Below are positions 1 through 9,506 of a stretch of 64,000 nucleotides of DNA, in pieces. Location of the stretch: NCBI RefSeq assembly GCF_014898155.1, contig NZ_CP062938.1, forward strand, positions 2,170,001 through 2,234,000, read 5' to 3'. Numbering within the stretch: position 1 is the stretch's first letter; every line of letters begins with the position of its first letter. The DNA is from Bifidobacterium eulemuris (GTDB lineage: Bacteria > Actinomycetota > Actinomycetes > Actinomycetales > Bifidobacteriaceae). The notes below the pieces were generated by a model. The model ran no database searches, had not been told where the DNA came from, and was given only the letters and a program-made list of their open reading frames with translations. The position numbers and the translations under genes were made by a program.

Positions 1-1091
1 CGGCGAATCCCGGCCTCACCATCAAGTTCTCCACCACCAACGGCGCCCAGGCCGGCTATCAGCAGACGCTGCAGACGCGCATCTCCGGCGGCCAGCTCAC
101 CGACGTGTTCGTGGCGCCTCCCGAGCAGCTGAACGACCTCGTCAAAAACAACTGCGTGAAGGATCTGACCGACGAGCCCTTCATGGACGTCATCGGAGAC
201 ACCAACAAGGAGCAATCCTCCGTGGACGGCAGGGTCTATTCCATGTCCGTCACCTCATGGACCAACGCCTTCGCCTACAACAAGGATCTGCTCGCCAAAG
301 CGGGATACGACAACATTCCCGAGACGTGGGACGACTTCGTGCGGATGCTCAAGGATCTGAAGGACGCGGGCGTCGAAACGCCGTATCTGGAGCCCAAGGC
401 CGGTCTCGGGGCGATGGTCGAAAGCTGGATCGGATATGATTCCTCCACGGCGGACAAGTCGATTGATCAGCAGATCACCGACGGCGACACCACCTTCGAG
501 CAGACCTACGGCGAATACTACGCCGAATGGGCGAAGCTGTTCGACGAAGGCGTGATGGGCTCCGAGGTCACGGGTCTCGGCGACGACCAGGTCCGCACCG
601 AGTTCGCCTCCGGCAGGCTCGCGGTGATGCCGTCCGGCTACTGGGACGTGAACACGTTCAAGGAGGCCGGCCTCAATTTCGCGTTCGGCCGTCTGCCGAT
701 GCTCCACGAAGGGGACACGCCCTACGCACCCGGCTCCGCCGACTCGGGGTATGCCATCAATGCGAAGCTCAGCGGCGCGAAGCTTGAGAACGCCGAGAAG
801 TTCCTCGAATACATCGCCTCCGAAGAAGGGCTGAAACTCCTGCAGGAGGGCGTCGGACTCATCCCCGCCACCAAGAACTACACGCCCGTGATCGACGAGA
901 CCTTCGCTGAGCCGTACGAGATGTACATCAGCACCGGAAACCTCTATCTCAACACCCTTGGATGGCCCACCACCGGCCGTTCCGCGCTGAGGGCCGAGAC
1001 CTTCGCTCAACTCCAGCAGGTGGCCCTCGGTTCCGAGACGCCCGCCGAGGCGGCCGCGAACCTCGACGCCAAGATCAAGACGCTGTCCTAA
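1..1091 (+). CDS. Sugar ABC transporter substrate-binding protein (5' end outside window)
   Basis: Extracellular solute-binding protein of the carbohydrate (family 1) type. It would capture an oligosaccharide outside the membrane and hand it to the two permeases that follow. The reading frame is open to the left edge, so the signal peptide and lipobox lie outside the window; about 363 residues are visible. The visible part has the family pattern: a region starting DVFVAPPEQLNDLV, a hinge-like stretch GRVYSMSVTSWTNAFAYNKD, then YDNIPETWDDFVRMLKDLK, and the C-terminal GLIPATKNYTP segment. The next gene starts 105 nt downstream, and the gap contains GC-rich inverted repeats that could lower downstream expression relative to the binding protein. 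The exact sugar cannot be read from sequence; the neighbouring GH35 and GH42 suggest a galactose-containing glycan. Confidence 0.93.
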   Translation, partial: ANPGLTIKFSTTNGAQAGYQQTLQTRISGGQLTDVFVAPPEQLNDLVKNNCVKDLTDEPFMDVIGDTNKEQSSVDGRVYSMSVTSWTNAFAYNKDLLAKAGYDNIPETWDDFVRMLKDLKDAGVETPYLEPKAGLGAMVESWIGYDSSTADKSIDQQITDGDTTFEQTYGEYYAEWAKLFDEGVMGSEVTGLGDDQVRTEFASGRLAVMPSGYWDVNTFKEAGLNFAFGRLPMLHEGDTPYAPGSADSGYAINAKLSGAKLENAEKFLEYIASEEGLKLLQEGVGLIPATKNYTPVIDETFAEPYEMYISTGNLYLNTLGWPTTGRSALRAETFAQLQQVALGSETPAEAAANLDAKIKTLS

Positions 1092-1196
1092 GGACCGCCC
1101 CGCCATCGTGGGCGCGGGCCGGCGACCGGCCGCATCATCGGCCGGTCCGCCGCATGGCGGCCGCCCCGATGGCGGATTCAGGAAAGAAGGCACACC
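1092..1196 (+). promoter_or_regulatory. GC-rich intercistronic hairpins between binding protein and permease
   Basis: The 105-nt gap contains nested inverted repeats (GGCCGG with CCGGCC, and GGCCGG with CGGCCGG) before a GAAAGAAGG ribosome binding site for the permease. Such structures between binding-protein and permease genes commonly limit read-through or stabilise the upstream message. That role is inferred from position only. Confidence 0.4.
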
Positions 1197-2159
1197 ATGT
1201 CACTCGCATCATCCCCAGACGAGCCGGACGGCTCCCGCGCATCGTTCGAAACCAGGCACCGCAAGGCCCTCAGACGGCGCAATCTCACGGAGAATCTCAC
1301 ATCTTTCGAGTTCCTGCTGCCTATCCTCGTGGTGTTCATCGTCGTCGTGCTGATCCCCTTCGGGCAAAGCGTCGTGTTCAGCTTCACGGACTACTCCGGA
1401 TACGATTTCTCCACGGCGAAATTCGTCGGACTGGAGAACTACGTCACCGTGTTCACCGACCAGACGCTGCTCGCCGGACTCGGCTTCACGCTGTTCTACA
1501 CCATCGCCACAACGGTGGCCATCACCGCGCTGGCCCTGCCTTTGGCGGTTGTGCTGAACCGCAGGTTCTTCGGCCGCAATTTCGTGCGCTCGCTGTTCTT
1601 CTTTTTCTCCGTGCCGTCGATGGCCGTGCTCGGCTTGGTCTGGCAGTACATCGTCTCGCCGGTCGATTCGGGCGCCATCAATCAGCTGCTTGCGCGCTTC
1701 GGCATCGATGCCGTGCCGTGGCTGTCCGACACGAACCTCGCGCGGCTGTGCGTGATCGTGATCGCCGTATGGGCGCAGGTGGGATGGCACGCCACGCTGT
1801 ATCTGGCGTATCTGCAGGCCATCCCGTCCGACCTGTACGAGCAGGCCGCGGTGGACGGCGCGAACCGCCGCCAGCAATTCCTCAACATCACCCTGCCCCA
1901 GATGGTGCCCGCCATGGGCGTGTCGATCTTCATGCTGCTCACCGGCGGTCTGAAGGTCTACGACCTACCGTTCACGCTCACCACCGGCGGTCCCGGCCAC
2001 GCCACCTATACCGTGACGCAATCCATCATCGTCACGGGCGTCAATTCCGGCCGTTACGGCCTCGGATCGGCGCTCGGCGTGATCTTCTTCCTATGCTGCG
2101 CGCTGCTGGTGGCCATCCAGCAGGGTGTGGTCCGGCAAATCGAAAAGAGGCTGTCATGA
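1197..2159 (+). CDS. Sugar ABC transporter permease (MalF type)
   Basis: Inner-membrane permease of a carbohydrate ABC importer, 320 residues. After a charged cytoplasmic N-terminus (about 1-35), the hydrophobic segment FEFLLPILVVFIVVVLIPFG begins the first of about six membrane spans. The EAA-type loop that contacts the ATPase is visible as LYEQAAVDGANRRQQFLNI around residues 213-231, with the expected G-x(9)-P-type ending at LPQM. The start ATG follows a GAAAGAAGG site. Its stop overlaps the next gene's ATG (ATGA), so the two permeases are translationally coupled. No ATP-binding subunit is encoded nearby; bifidobacterial sugar importers often share one MsiK-like ATPase from elsewhere, which I infer here. 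Confidence 0.95.
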   Translation: MSLASSPDEPDGSRASFETRHRKALRRRNLTENLTSFEFLLPILVVFIVVVLIPFGQSVVFSFTDYSGYDFSTAKFVGLENYVTVFTDQTLLAGLGFTLFYTIATTVAITALALPLAVVLNRRFFGRNFVRSLFFFFSVPSMAVLGLVWQYIVSPVDSGAINQLLARFGIDAVPWLSDTNLARLCVIVIAVWAQVGWHATLYLAYLQAIPSDLYEQAAVDGANRRQQFLNITLPQMVPAMGVSIFMLLTGGLKVYDLPFTLTTGGPGHATYTVTQSIIVTGVNSGRYGLGSALGVIFFLCCALLVAIQQGVVRQIEKRLS

Positions 2160-2989
2160 GTCTGAAAACCCGTGAACGCGTCGGATCGGTCATCCGATCC
2201 GTGGTGATGATCGCCCTGGCGCTGATCTGCGCCGTTCCGCTCTACGTGGTGGTGGTCAACACCTTCAAAACCTCCGGCGACATGATGTCCGATCCTTTCG
2301 GGCTGCCGAAGGACTTCACCTTGGACAACTACGTGGATGCGTGGAGCAACCTTCCGATCCTCTCCGCGTTCAAGAACACGTTGATCGTCACCGTGGTCGG
2401 CGTGGGCCTGCAGGCCCTGATCGGATCGCTCGCCGCCTACGGCATGATCATGAAGAAAAGCGGATTCACCACCGCCGTGGGGGCCTTCCTCATGCTCTCC
2501 TTCGTGATCCCCGGACAGACGCTGCTGATTCCGCAGTACAAGATGGAGGCCCAGCTCGGATTGGTCGACAGCCTGCTTGGTCTGATCGTGCTGTACACCG
2601 CCGGCGCCACCTTCTGCTATTTCCTCATCGTGCAGTACATGGCGAGTCTGCCCCGCGAGCTGTTCGAGGCCGCGCGCATCGACGGCGCCGGCCCCTGGCG
2701 GATCTATTGGACCATCGTGATGCCGTTGATCCGTCCGATCATGACCACCGTGGTCGTGTTCCAGACCATGTGGACGTGGAACGACTTCATGACCCCCAAC
2801 ATCTACATCTCCTCGGTGGACAAGCAGACCATCGTATTGCAGGTGTTCAACGCCATGGGACAGTTCTCCACCAACTGGCCGCTGTTCATGACCATCACCA
2901 CCATCGCCCTCATCCCCGTGTTCATCTTCTTCCTGCTATGCCAGAAATGGATCGTCGCCGGTCTCGTCGCCGGCTCAGTGAAAGGCTAA
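2156..2989 (+). CDS. Sugar ABC transporter permease (MalG type)
   Basis: Second permease of the importer, 277 residues. The start ATG at 2156 overlaps the TGA of the preceding permease. A long hydrophobic first span (SVVMIALALICAVPLYVVVV) is followed by the typical NTFKT motif, a periplasmic loop, and about five more spans. The EAA loop reads LPRELFEAARIDGAGPWRIY, the classic MalG-type coupling motif. The GH35-like gene starts 2 nt after the stop, so transport and hydrolysis are encoded in one transcriptional unit. The reading frame is open far upstream, but only this ATG matches the family length and coupling geometry. Confidence 0.95.
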   Translation: MSLKTRERVGSVIRSVVMIALALICAVPLYVVVVNTFKTSGDMMSDPFGLPKDFTLDNYVDAWSNLPILSAFKNTLIVTVVGVGLQALIGSLAAYGMIMKKSGFTTAVGAFLMLSFVIPGQTLLIPQYKMEAQLGLVDSLLGLIVLYTAGATFCYFLIVQYMASLPRELFEAARIDGAGPWRIYWTIVMPLIRPIMTTVVVFQTMWTWNDFMTPNIYISSVDKQTIVLQVFNAMGQFSTNWPLFMTITTIALIPVFIFFLLCQKWIVAGLVAGSVKG

Positions 2990-2991
2990 CC

Positions 2992-5283
2992 ATGACCCAC
3001 ACCCTTGACCTCACCGGCTTTCAGCCCAAGTCGATCGTCCGATTCCCCATCACGCGAGGCGAGTGGGGGGTGTCTCCACAGGGGGAGACCATCGACTTCA
3101 CCAACTACCACATGTCCGTGGACGGAAAACCGTTCTATGGAATCTGCGGAGAATACCATTATTCCCGCATGGATCCCGTTCGCTGGGACGAGCAGCTCGC
3201 CAAAATGGCGGCCGGCGGCATCAACGTCGTGTCCACATACGTGTTCTGGAACCACCATGAGGAACGCGAGAACGAATGGGATTTCACCGGCCGGCGCAAC
3301 ATCCGCCGTTTCATCAAGCTGTGCGCCAGGCACGGTCTCAAGGTGATCGTGCGTCTGGGACCCTTCGACCACGGCGAGGTGCGCAACGGCGGCATCCCCG
3401 ACTGGATGTACGGCAAGCCCTATGAGGTGCGCTCGTGCGACGCCGGATTCCTCGACAAGGTGCGCGACCTTTACCGCCATATCGCCGGACAGATCGACGG
3501 ATTGTACTTCAAGGACGGCGGTCCCATCATCGCCGCCCAGCTCGATAACGAATACATGCATTCCTCGGCGCCGTGGGAGATGACCACGGGCATCACCGAC
3601 GAATGGATCCCCGGAGGGCACGAAGGCTTCGCCTATGTGCACGCGCTGCGCGAGATCGCCGAAAGCGAGGGGATTTCGGTCCCCTTCTACACCAACACCG
3701 GCTGGGGCGGCTCTCCGGTGCCGGACGACGTGCTGCCGCTGTGGGGAGGATACGCCTATCGTCCCTGGCTGTTCTACGCCGGTCCGGGCGAGCATCCGGT
3801 CACGGACGAATACGTGTACCGTGATTTTCACGCGAACGACTGCCCCCGCGGCGAGGAGTTCGATCCGACCTATGAGCCGGAGACCAAGCCCTACGCCTGC
3901 TGCGAGATGGGCGGCGGCATGTTCTCGTCGTACAACTACCGCTTCGTGCTGCCGATGAAGTCCGTGGACGCCATGGCCAACATCAAAATGGCCTCGGGAT
4001 GCAACTTCCTGGGCTACTACATGTACCAGGGCGGATCGAATCCGATCGGAAACGGCGTCTATCTCAACGAAAGCCAGCTGCCGAAGATCTCCTACGATTT
4101 CCAGGCCGCGCTCGGCGAGTTCGGGCAGATGCGCGAATCGTACCGCAGGTTGAAAACGCTGCATCGCTTCGCGCTCGCCTTCGCCGACAGGCTCACCCCG
4201 CTGGGCGTCGCCGTGCCGGAGGAACAGAGAACCATCGATCCGAACGATATGCACTCGCTTCGATGGAGCGTGCGCACCGATGGGCGGCGTGGCTTCGTGT
4301 TCCTCAATAATTTCCAGGACCACGCCGCCATGGACGACAAGCATGGCGAGATCATCGCCATCACCTTGGCGGATGGTGCCGAGGTCGTGTTCGACGGCAT
4401 CGGCATGGCCCGCGACGAGAACTGCGTGCTGCCGTTCAACATGGACCTGGACGGAATCACCCTCACCGCCGCCACCGTGCAGCCGGTCACGGTGATCTCC
4501 ACGCCGGGATCCGGGCATCGGACCTTCGTGTTCATGCGCCCGGACGGCATGGACGAGGCATGGATGCGGTTCGAGGGCGTCGGGAAGCGTGTCATCGCGT
4601 CGGATGCCGACATCACCGATTTCGAAGTCGAAGACAATGGGAACATCGTTTCGATCGTAGTGGTCAGCCGGGCATGGGCCAACGCCATGACCGTCGTCGA
4701 CGACGAGGCCCTGGTCTTCTCCGCGGTTCCGACTGGCGAGTGGGACTCGGCGGAGAGCATCGTTCCCGCTGCGGACGCCCCGGCGGCGTATATCGCCGAC
4801 GGCAAGGTCAAAGTGGAATCCTTGGACGCCGACATCGCGGTCGAGACCTTCCCCGCCGACTATCTTTCCTCGAGCTCGGCGTCGTTCGCCCCGCACGTCG
4901 TCACACCCGTCGTCGAGAGGCTTTCCGACACGCGCTATGTCATCACCCTGCCGGACGATCTCATGGCGAGCGAGGGCGTCAAGGACGTACGCCTCAAAAT
5001 ACGCTACCAAGGCGATATCGGATGGCTATGGGCCGGCGCCACGCTGGTCGACGACAACTTCGCCAACGGCGACGTGTGGGAGATCGGCCTGCGGGAGCAT
5101 GCGGACCTACTGGTGGACAACCGCAACCGGCTTGTGCTGACCATCACCCCCATCAAAGAAGGCGCAAACGTGAACGTCGAATCCGCTATGGCGGCCCGCA
5201 TGGAGAATGTGGACGCCCGGATCGCGGGCCTGGTCTCGATCGAGGCCCGCGCGGTGTACGAAGCCGGATTTGCGATAGCATAG
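2992..5283 (+). CDS. Glycoside hydrolase family 35-like beta-galactosidase
   Basis: Predicted cytoplasmic beta-galactosidase-type enzyme, 763 residues, with no signal peptide. The GH35 catalytic barrel is recognised by YHYSRMDPVRWDEQLAKMAA followed by GINVVSTYVFWNHHE (family form: tYvpWn.He) and GLKVIVRLGPF. The proton donor is expected at Glu187 in AAQLDNEYMHS (family QxENEYG, here with an Asp two residues before the Glu). The nucleophile is expected at Glu305 in YACCEMGGG. The C-terminal half is beta-rich and probably forms the jelly-roll domains seen in the family. It follows the permeases by 2 nt and is followed by an AraC gene after 31 nt. The divergent QLDNEY motif and YACCEMGGG (instead of E-x-W-x-G-W) make it an outlying GH35 member; the natural glycoside is unknown. 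Confidence 0.85.
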   Translation: MTHTLDLTGFQPKSIVRFPITRGEWGVSPQGETIDFTNYHMSVDGKPFYGICGEYHYSRMDPVRWDEQLAKMAAGGINVVSTYVFWNHHEERENEWDFTGRRNIRRFIKLCARHGLKVIVRLGPFDHGEVRNGGIPDWMYGKPYEVRSCDAGFLDKVRDLYRHIAGQIDGLYFKDGGPIIAAQLDNEYMHSSAPWEMTTGITDEWIPGGHEGFAYVHALREIAESEGISVPFYTNTGWGGSPVPDDVLPLWGGYAYRPWLFYAGPGEHPVTDEYVYRDFHANDCPRGEEFDPTYEPETKPYACCEMGGGMFSSYNYRFVLPMKSVDAMANIKMASGCNFLGYYMYQGGSNPIGNGVYLNESQLPKISYDFQAALGEFGQMRESYRRLKTLHRFALAFADRLTPLGVAVPEEQRTIDPNDMHSLRWSVRTDGRRGFVFLNNFQDHAAMDDKHGEIIAITLADGAEVVFDGIGMARDENCVLPFNMDLDGITLTAATVQPVTVISTPGSGHRTFVFMRPDGMDEAWMRFEGVGKRVIASDADITDFEVEDNGNIVSIVVVSRAWANAMTVVDDEALVFSAVPTGEWDSAESIVPAADAPAAYIADGKVKVESLDADIAVETFPADYLSSSSASFAPHVVTPVVERLSDTRYVITLPDDLMASEGVKDVRLKIRYQGDIGWLWAGATLVDDNFANGDVWEIGLREHADLLVDNRNRLVLTITPIKEGANVNVESAMAARMENVDARIAGLVSIEARAVYEAGFAIA

Positions 5284-5314
5284 ACGCAACATTCAGACAC
5301 TCAAAGGAGGCGTC

Positions 5315-6214
5315 ATGGCCGTGGCAAGGCATCTGACCTGGAGCGGTCGTGACGCCTATCATCTGTGCATGCCGAGTCGGTCGGCCCAGCAGGTGCTGAT
5401 CTATCCCTCGCTTGTGGGGCGTTTCGAATACGAGACCGGTCAGGTGACCGAACGGACCACATTCGACAGTCTTCTGGTCATGCTCGTCGAATCCGGATCC
5501 ATGGAGATCGACGTGCCCGGATGCGTCGGTGTGGCCCATGCGGGGGATGTGGTGCTCATCGACTGCTATCAACATCACCGGTACGTGGCGCTTGAGCCCA
5601 CGCGCGCGCTATGGGCGCATTTCGAAGGGGCCGGCGCGCGGTTGTACTACGACGAGGTGTGCGCGACGATGCGCAATATCATCACCTTGCCCGACGAGGT
5701 TCGGGAGGCGGTCGCCGCGAACCTGCGGAATCTGCTGGATGCCGTGTCGGGGGAGCGGTACGACGAACTGGTCGCCGACCGGTTGCTCACCGACGTTCTG
5801 GGGGACCTGCTGTTGGAGGCGAAACGACGGCAGTCGGAGGCGGAGGGCGGAGGCGACGTAGGGGAACGTTCGCGGCCGCAGGGCGTCCGCGACGCGATGA
5901 CCCACATCATGAGCCATATCAACGAGCCTTTATCGGTAAGCGAGCTCGCCGCGGTCGCCGGCATGGGGGAGCGCAGCTTCATGAGGGCGTTCAAAAAGGA
6001 GACGGGATACACCCCGCACGCCTATATCATCGAGATCCGCATGAGCAACGCCAAATCGATGCTGGTCAATATGACCGCGTCGCTGCAGGAGATCTGCGAC
6101 GCCGTCGGATTCTCTTCCACCAACGCCTTCTGCATGGCGTTCAAAAACAAAACCGGCATGTCTCCGATGGAATACCGACGCCGCGGCGCGGCCGTCACCA
6201 GCCCGTTGACGTGA
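5315..6214 (+). CDS. AraC-family transcriptional regulator (1 of 3)
   Basis: Sugar-responsive transcription factor of 299 residues. The N-terminal part (about 1-165) looks like an AraC-type cupin sensor (VGRFEYETGQVTERTTFDS, then GDVVLIDCYQHHRY). The C-terminal 100 residues are the double helix-turn-helix domain: EPLSVSELAAVAGMGERSFM for the first HTH, FKKETGYTPHAYIIEIRM as linker helix, and LQEICDAVGFSSTNAFC for the second. The ATG follows AAAGGAGG with good spacing. It lies 31 nt behind the GH35 gene and 25 nt before a second AraC gene, so it is probably co-transcribed with the importer and may control it and the divergent GH42. Confidence 0.93.
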   Translation: MAVARHLTWSGRDAYHLCMPSRSAQQVLIYPSLVGRFEYETGQVTERTTFDSLLVMLVESGSMEIDVPGCVGVAHAGDVVLIDCYQHHRYVALEPTRALWAHFEGAGARLYYDEVCATMRNIITLPDEVREAVAANLRNLLDAVSGERYDELVADRLLTDVLGDLLLEAKRRQSEAEGGGDVGERSRPQGVRDAMTHIMSHINEPLSVSELAAVAGMGERSFMRAFKKETGYTPHAYIIEIRMSNAKSMLVNMTASLQEICDAVGFSSTNAFCMAFKNKTGMSPMEYRRRGAAVTSPLT

Positions 6215-6239
6215 CCTACGCCGGATAAGGAGGCTCGCG

Positions 6240-7097
6240 ATGAAACCAGCGGAACGGTTCGTCGACGTGGATCAGTCGGATTTCATCATCCGCACGCCAT
6301 CGGCCATCGCCCGGCGTACCTTCCTGTATCTGCTGCGCGCGGGCGAATTCGTCTATGAGCCGGGATATCGGCTCGAGCGCGGATCCTTCGACAGCTTCCT
6401 CGTGGCGTATGTGCGGTCCGGGTCCCTGGATCTGCGGCTGCCGAACACCTCGTGCCGCGCCGAGGCGGGACAGTTCGCGGTCGTCGATTGTTATGCGACG
6501 CACGCCTATGGCACCGACGAGGCCACCGATGTGCTGTGGGTGCATTTCGACGGCATTATGGCGAGGGCCTATTACGAGATGATCGTCGGCAAACTGGGCA
6601 ACGCGTTCTCGTTGCGCGATTCGGCGGCGGCGACGAACCGGCTGCGGCAGATCGTCGAACTGTCGCGCGGGACGTCCGGGTTCTGCGAGGCCCGCATGTC
6701 GAAATACCTCACCGATGTGCTTACGGAATTCGCCGCCGAACAGGAGCCCGGCGCGTCCGCGAGGCAGTCCCAATCGGTGGAGGACTGCCTCGCCTACATC
6801 GCGGCGCATCTGTCCGAACCGCTTACCGTGGATGATCTCGCCTCGCGCGCCTTTCTGAGTAAGTACCACTTCATCAGAGTGTTCAAAAAGGAGACGGGGA
6901 CGACTCCCCACGCGTATATCGTCGACGCTCGGATCCATGCGGCCAAATACCTGCTGGTCAATGGATCGGCCCAGCTCGGACGCATATGCGAGCAGTGCGG
7001 TTTCTCGTCCACTTCGGTGTTCTGCGCCGTCTTCAAACGAAAGGTGGGCGTCTCCCCGCTCGAATATCGGGCCAATAACCAAGGCCGCCGTCCATAG
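6240..7097 (+). CDS. AraC-family transcriptional regulator (2 of 3)
   Basis: 285-residue AraC-type regulator. Its N-terminus (MKPAERFVDVDQSDFIIRTP) is nearly the same as that of the third AraC regulator at 9588, and FVYEPGYRLERGSFDSFLV aligns with both neighbours, so the three look like local duplicates. The C-terminal HTH domain has LTVDDLASRAFLSKYHFIRV, FKKETGTTPHAYIVDARI, and LGRICEQCGFSSTSVFC. The RBS is ATAAGGAGG, 7 nt before the ATG. The gene ends just before a strong inverted repeat and converges on GH42. Confidence 0.93.
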   Translation: MKPAERFVDVDQSDFIIRTPSAIARRTFLYLLRAGEFVYEPGYRLERGSFDSFLVAYVRSGSLDLRLPNTSCRAEAGQFAVVDCYATHAYGTDEATDVLWVHFDGIMARAYYEMIVGKLGNAFSLRDSAAATNRLRQIVELSRGTSGFCEARMSKYLTDVLTEFAAEQEPGASARQSQSVEDCLAYIAAHLSEPLTVDDLASRAFLSKYHFIRVFKKETGTTPHAYIVDARIHAAKYLLVNGSAQLGRICEQCGFSSTSVFCAVFKRKVGVSPLEYRANNQGRRP

Positions 7098-7135
7098 GGC
7101 GTCCGGCGCTTCGAGGTGAGGCGGCGGACGCCCTA
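7095..7135. terminator. Bidirectional terminator-like hairpin
   Basis: A perfect 11-bp stem (TAGGGCGTCCG with CGGACGCCCTA) lies between the convergent AraC (plus) and GH42 (minus) genes. There is no clear T-run on either side, so the terminator role rests on stem strength and position. Confidence 0.6.
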
Positions 7136-7155
7136 CGGACGGCGGGATTCCGACG

Positions 7156-9393
7156 TTATTCGACGAACATGGCGACATCCCAGGCGCCAAGCGTCACGGT
7201 GGAAGTCCTCTCCCCGTCATCCCACCGCGCAAGCGGGTCGGGCAGGTCGAGACAGACGGGATTCCATGACCAGTTGAACAACCAGTGGATGCGCTCGCCG
7301 TCCTCGTTGACGGCGGAGGAATGCGTGACGGTCGGATGGTCGAACAGGGCGTGTGACCAAGGGGAGCCCGGCAGTGCGAAGTCGTAGATCGAGGCCGCCA
7401 GAGCCGTGTTCGGCACCGTCGCCACCATCGTCACGCGTCCCGATGCGAGCGCGTTGCTGGTGATCACCGGATATTGGGCGAAATGCGGGTTGTCGGCCGG
7501 ATCGATGCCGGCCAGGGCGTGACGGTCCGTCGGTTCGCCGCTTTGGACAAGGCTGTCGAGCCATATGGTGGCCTGCGAGCCTTCGCGCAGACGGAACCCG
7601 GCGTCATCGTCCGTGCGTGCGTGCAGTGTGATGGGAGCGTCGAGATTCCATGATTCCTGATACCCCGCGCCCGCCAGATCCTCGAGCCGGCTTGGCTTGG
7701 ATTGCGTCCGGGCGCGCGCGAGCCCATCGGCGTAGCCGGTGCGTGGTCCGATGATGAGATGCCCTCCGGCCACCACGTAGGATCGCAGCCATTCCAGCAT
7801 CGCGTCCGTGGCGACATACAGACCGGCGGCCACCAACACCGGATGCGCGGCGGCGAAGTCGCACGGCGCTGTGCGGAACGCGGACGCCATGTCCAAGGCG
7901 GCATCGCTTCCGGCGGTCAATCCGAAGCGCGCCGCGTCGGCGTCCATATCGACCAGCTGCGTGTCCTGCACGATGCGGACCTGACGGCCCGAGCGTACGG
8001 CACCGTCGTAGAACGCGCGGAACAGCTCATCATAGGCCGCGGGATTGTAGGGGATCTCTCCTGCGCAGGTGTGGGGCTGCTGGGTCAGCGCCCAGCGCGA
8101 ACGCACCGAATAGACCATGGCGATATCCGCGTCGGGCTCGAGTCCCGTGACCCGCGCCCCCGCCCGCGCAAGCTCGCGTCCCAGCACGGAGACCTCCTGG
8201 TAGACGCGTCCCGGCGTCATGTCGTGGGGCAGGATGCCTCCCCAGAAGGTCTCGGTGCCGAAATGGATTTGCTGCCAAGGCCAGTACGAGATCATCCTCG
8301 CGCCGCGGGCGACGAACTGCCATCCGACCTGCCGCCACTGCCCGTGATATCCGGGGTAATGGCGGGCGGGACCGTCGATGGGGCCGCCGTTGGTCTCCGC
8401 GACCATGAACGGCGCCTGTTTGAACGAGAACATGCGGTCGCCGAGCAGCGACGGCGCGACGGCGCCCGACGTGATCCACGAGGAATCGATCGTCGTGTTC
8501 CCGGGAAGCCGCAGACCGTCGCCCATATGGATGTACGGATCGGCCGAGGCGACGTCCAGCAGGTCGGGAACCCTGCCCTCGTCCAAGGCGTAGCGTCCTA
8601 TGGCGATGTTCACCGTGACGAACTGGTCGGGCCTGCGGAGCCCGTCGATGGCGGCGCGTTCCCATGCCAGGGATTCCTCGGCCAGCGACGCCTGGTAGAT
8701 ATGCCATTCGATATCGTACTGCGGCTGCGCGTTGCCCTCGGGTCGCCACAGGTCGTCCCACGTGCTCAACTCGTGCGACCAATACGCGGTGCCCCATTGG
8801 CGGTTGAGCTCCTCGACCGTGCCGTAACGGTGCCGCAGCCAGTCCTTGAATCCCTCGAAGGCGTCGTTGGTGCGGTTCTGCGCGATACCAGGCTCGTTAT
8901 GCAGCTGCCAGCCGATCACCGCGCCGTGGTCGCGATACCGGGTGACGATGGCGCGGATGATACGCTCCGCGTACCAGCGGAACGCGGGATGGCTCATGCT
9001 GGCCTCCTCGCGGCCTCCGAACGCCGTGGCATGGTCGTGCATGTCGCGCAGGCCGATCTCCGGGTATTTGCGCGCCAGCCACAGGGGAACCGCATAGGTG
9101 GGCACTCCGATGATGGCACAGATGCCGTGTCTCGCCGCGGCATCGAGCACCGGTTCGAGCCAGTCGAGATCGAAGCGGCCGTCCTCGGGCTCCCAGTGGG
9201 ACCAGACGCTTTCGCCCACGCGGATCACGTTCATGCCGGCTTGTTCCATAAGGGACATATCCGATTCGAGCCGATCGGTGTCGTCGTCGATATACCGCGG
9301 GCGGTATTCCGCGTAGTAAGATGCGCCGAACAGCACCGATCGGTCGCGGTTCGGATCGGAGGGCTGTCGGTTTGTGCGTTGCGTCGGGGACAT
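7156..9393 (-). CDS. Glycoside hydrolase family 42 beta-galactosidase
   Basis: Cytoplasmic GH42 enzyme of 745 residues. The start chosen is the ATG at 9393, preceded by CGAGGAG; an in-frame ATG 93 nt further upstream lacks such a site and would add a non-conserved tail. The N-terminus shows the family signature FGASYYAEYRP, then MNVIRVGESVWSHWEPEDGR. The acid/base Glu167 sits in GWQLHNEPG and the nucleophile Glu333 in FMVAETNGGP. A glutamine amidotransferase-like trimerisation domain follows (about 400-620), then a small beta domain. Known GH42 enzymes cleave beta-galactosides or alpha-L-arabinopyranosides from oligosaccharides; which one applies here is not decidable. It is divergent from the third AraC gene, which probably regulates it through the intervening inverted repeats. 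Confidence 0.95.
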   Translation of the reverse strand: MSPTQRTNRQPSDPNRDRSVLFGASYYAEYRPRYIDDDTDRLESDMSLMEQAGMNVIRVGESVWSHWEPEDGRFDLDWLEPVLDAAARHGICAIIGVPTYAVPLWLARKYPEIGLRDMHDHATAFGGREEASMSHPAFRWYAERIIRAIVTRYRDHGAVIGWQLHNEPGIAQNRTNDAFEGFKDWLRHRYGTVEELNRQWGTAYWSHELSTWDDLWRPEGNAQPQYDIEWHIYQASLAEESLAWERAAIDGLRRPDQFVTVNIAIGRYALDEGRVPDLLDVASADPYIHMGDGLRLPGNTTIDSSWITSGAVAPSLLGDRMFSFKQAPFMVAETNGGPIDGPARHYPGYHGQWRQVGWQFVARGARMISYWPWQQIHFGTETFWGGILPHDMTPGRVYQEVSVLGRELARAGARVTGLEPDADIAMVYSVRSRWALTQQPHTCAGEIPYNPAAYDELFRAFYDGAVRSGRQVRIVQDTQLVDMDADAARFGLTAGSDAALDMASAFRTAPCDFAAAHPVLVAAGLYVATDAMLEWLRSYVVAGGHLIIGPRTGYADGLARARTQSKPSRLEDLAGAGYQESWNLDAPITLHARTDDDAGFRLREGSQATIWLDSLVQSGEPTDRHALAGIDPADNPHFAQYPVITSNALASGRVTMVATVPNTALAASIYDFALPGSPWSHALFDHPTVTHSSAVNEDGERIHWLFNWSWNPVCLDLPDPLARWDDGERTSTVTLGAWDVAMFVE

Positions 9394-9506
9394 GGGCGCT
9401 CCTCGTTGGGACTTGGGCGCGAAGGCGGGTGGGCCGTCGGTGCGGCCTGCGCTCCTGGGCGCCGAATGGTGATATTGTGAAGCCAAGCATATGGAGTGAA
9501 ACGGCG

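Noticed and set aside
2986..5010. Long minus-strand frame opposite the GH35 gene, and similar ones opposite GH78 (19302-21410) and GH59 (24117-26228)
   Set aside because: All mirror codon bias of recognised enzymes and show no protein family features.
7702..9480. 592-codon plus-strand frame opposite GH42
   Set aside because: Antisense shadow; composition is unlike a folded protein and the GH42 motifs on the other strand are complete.
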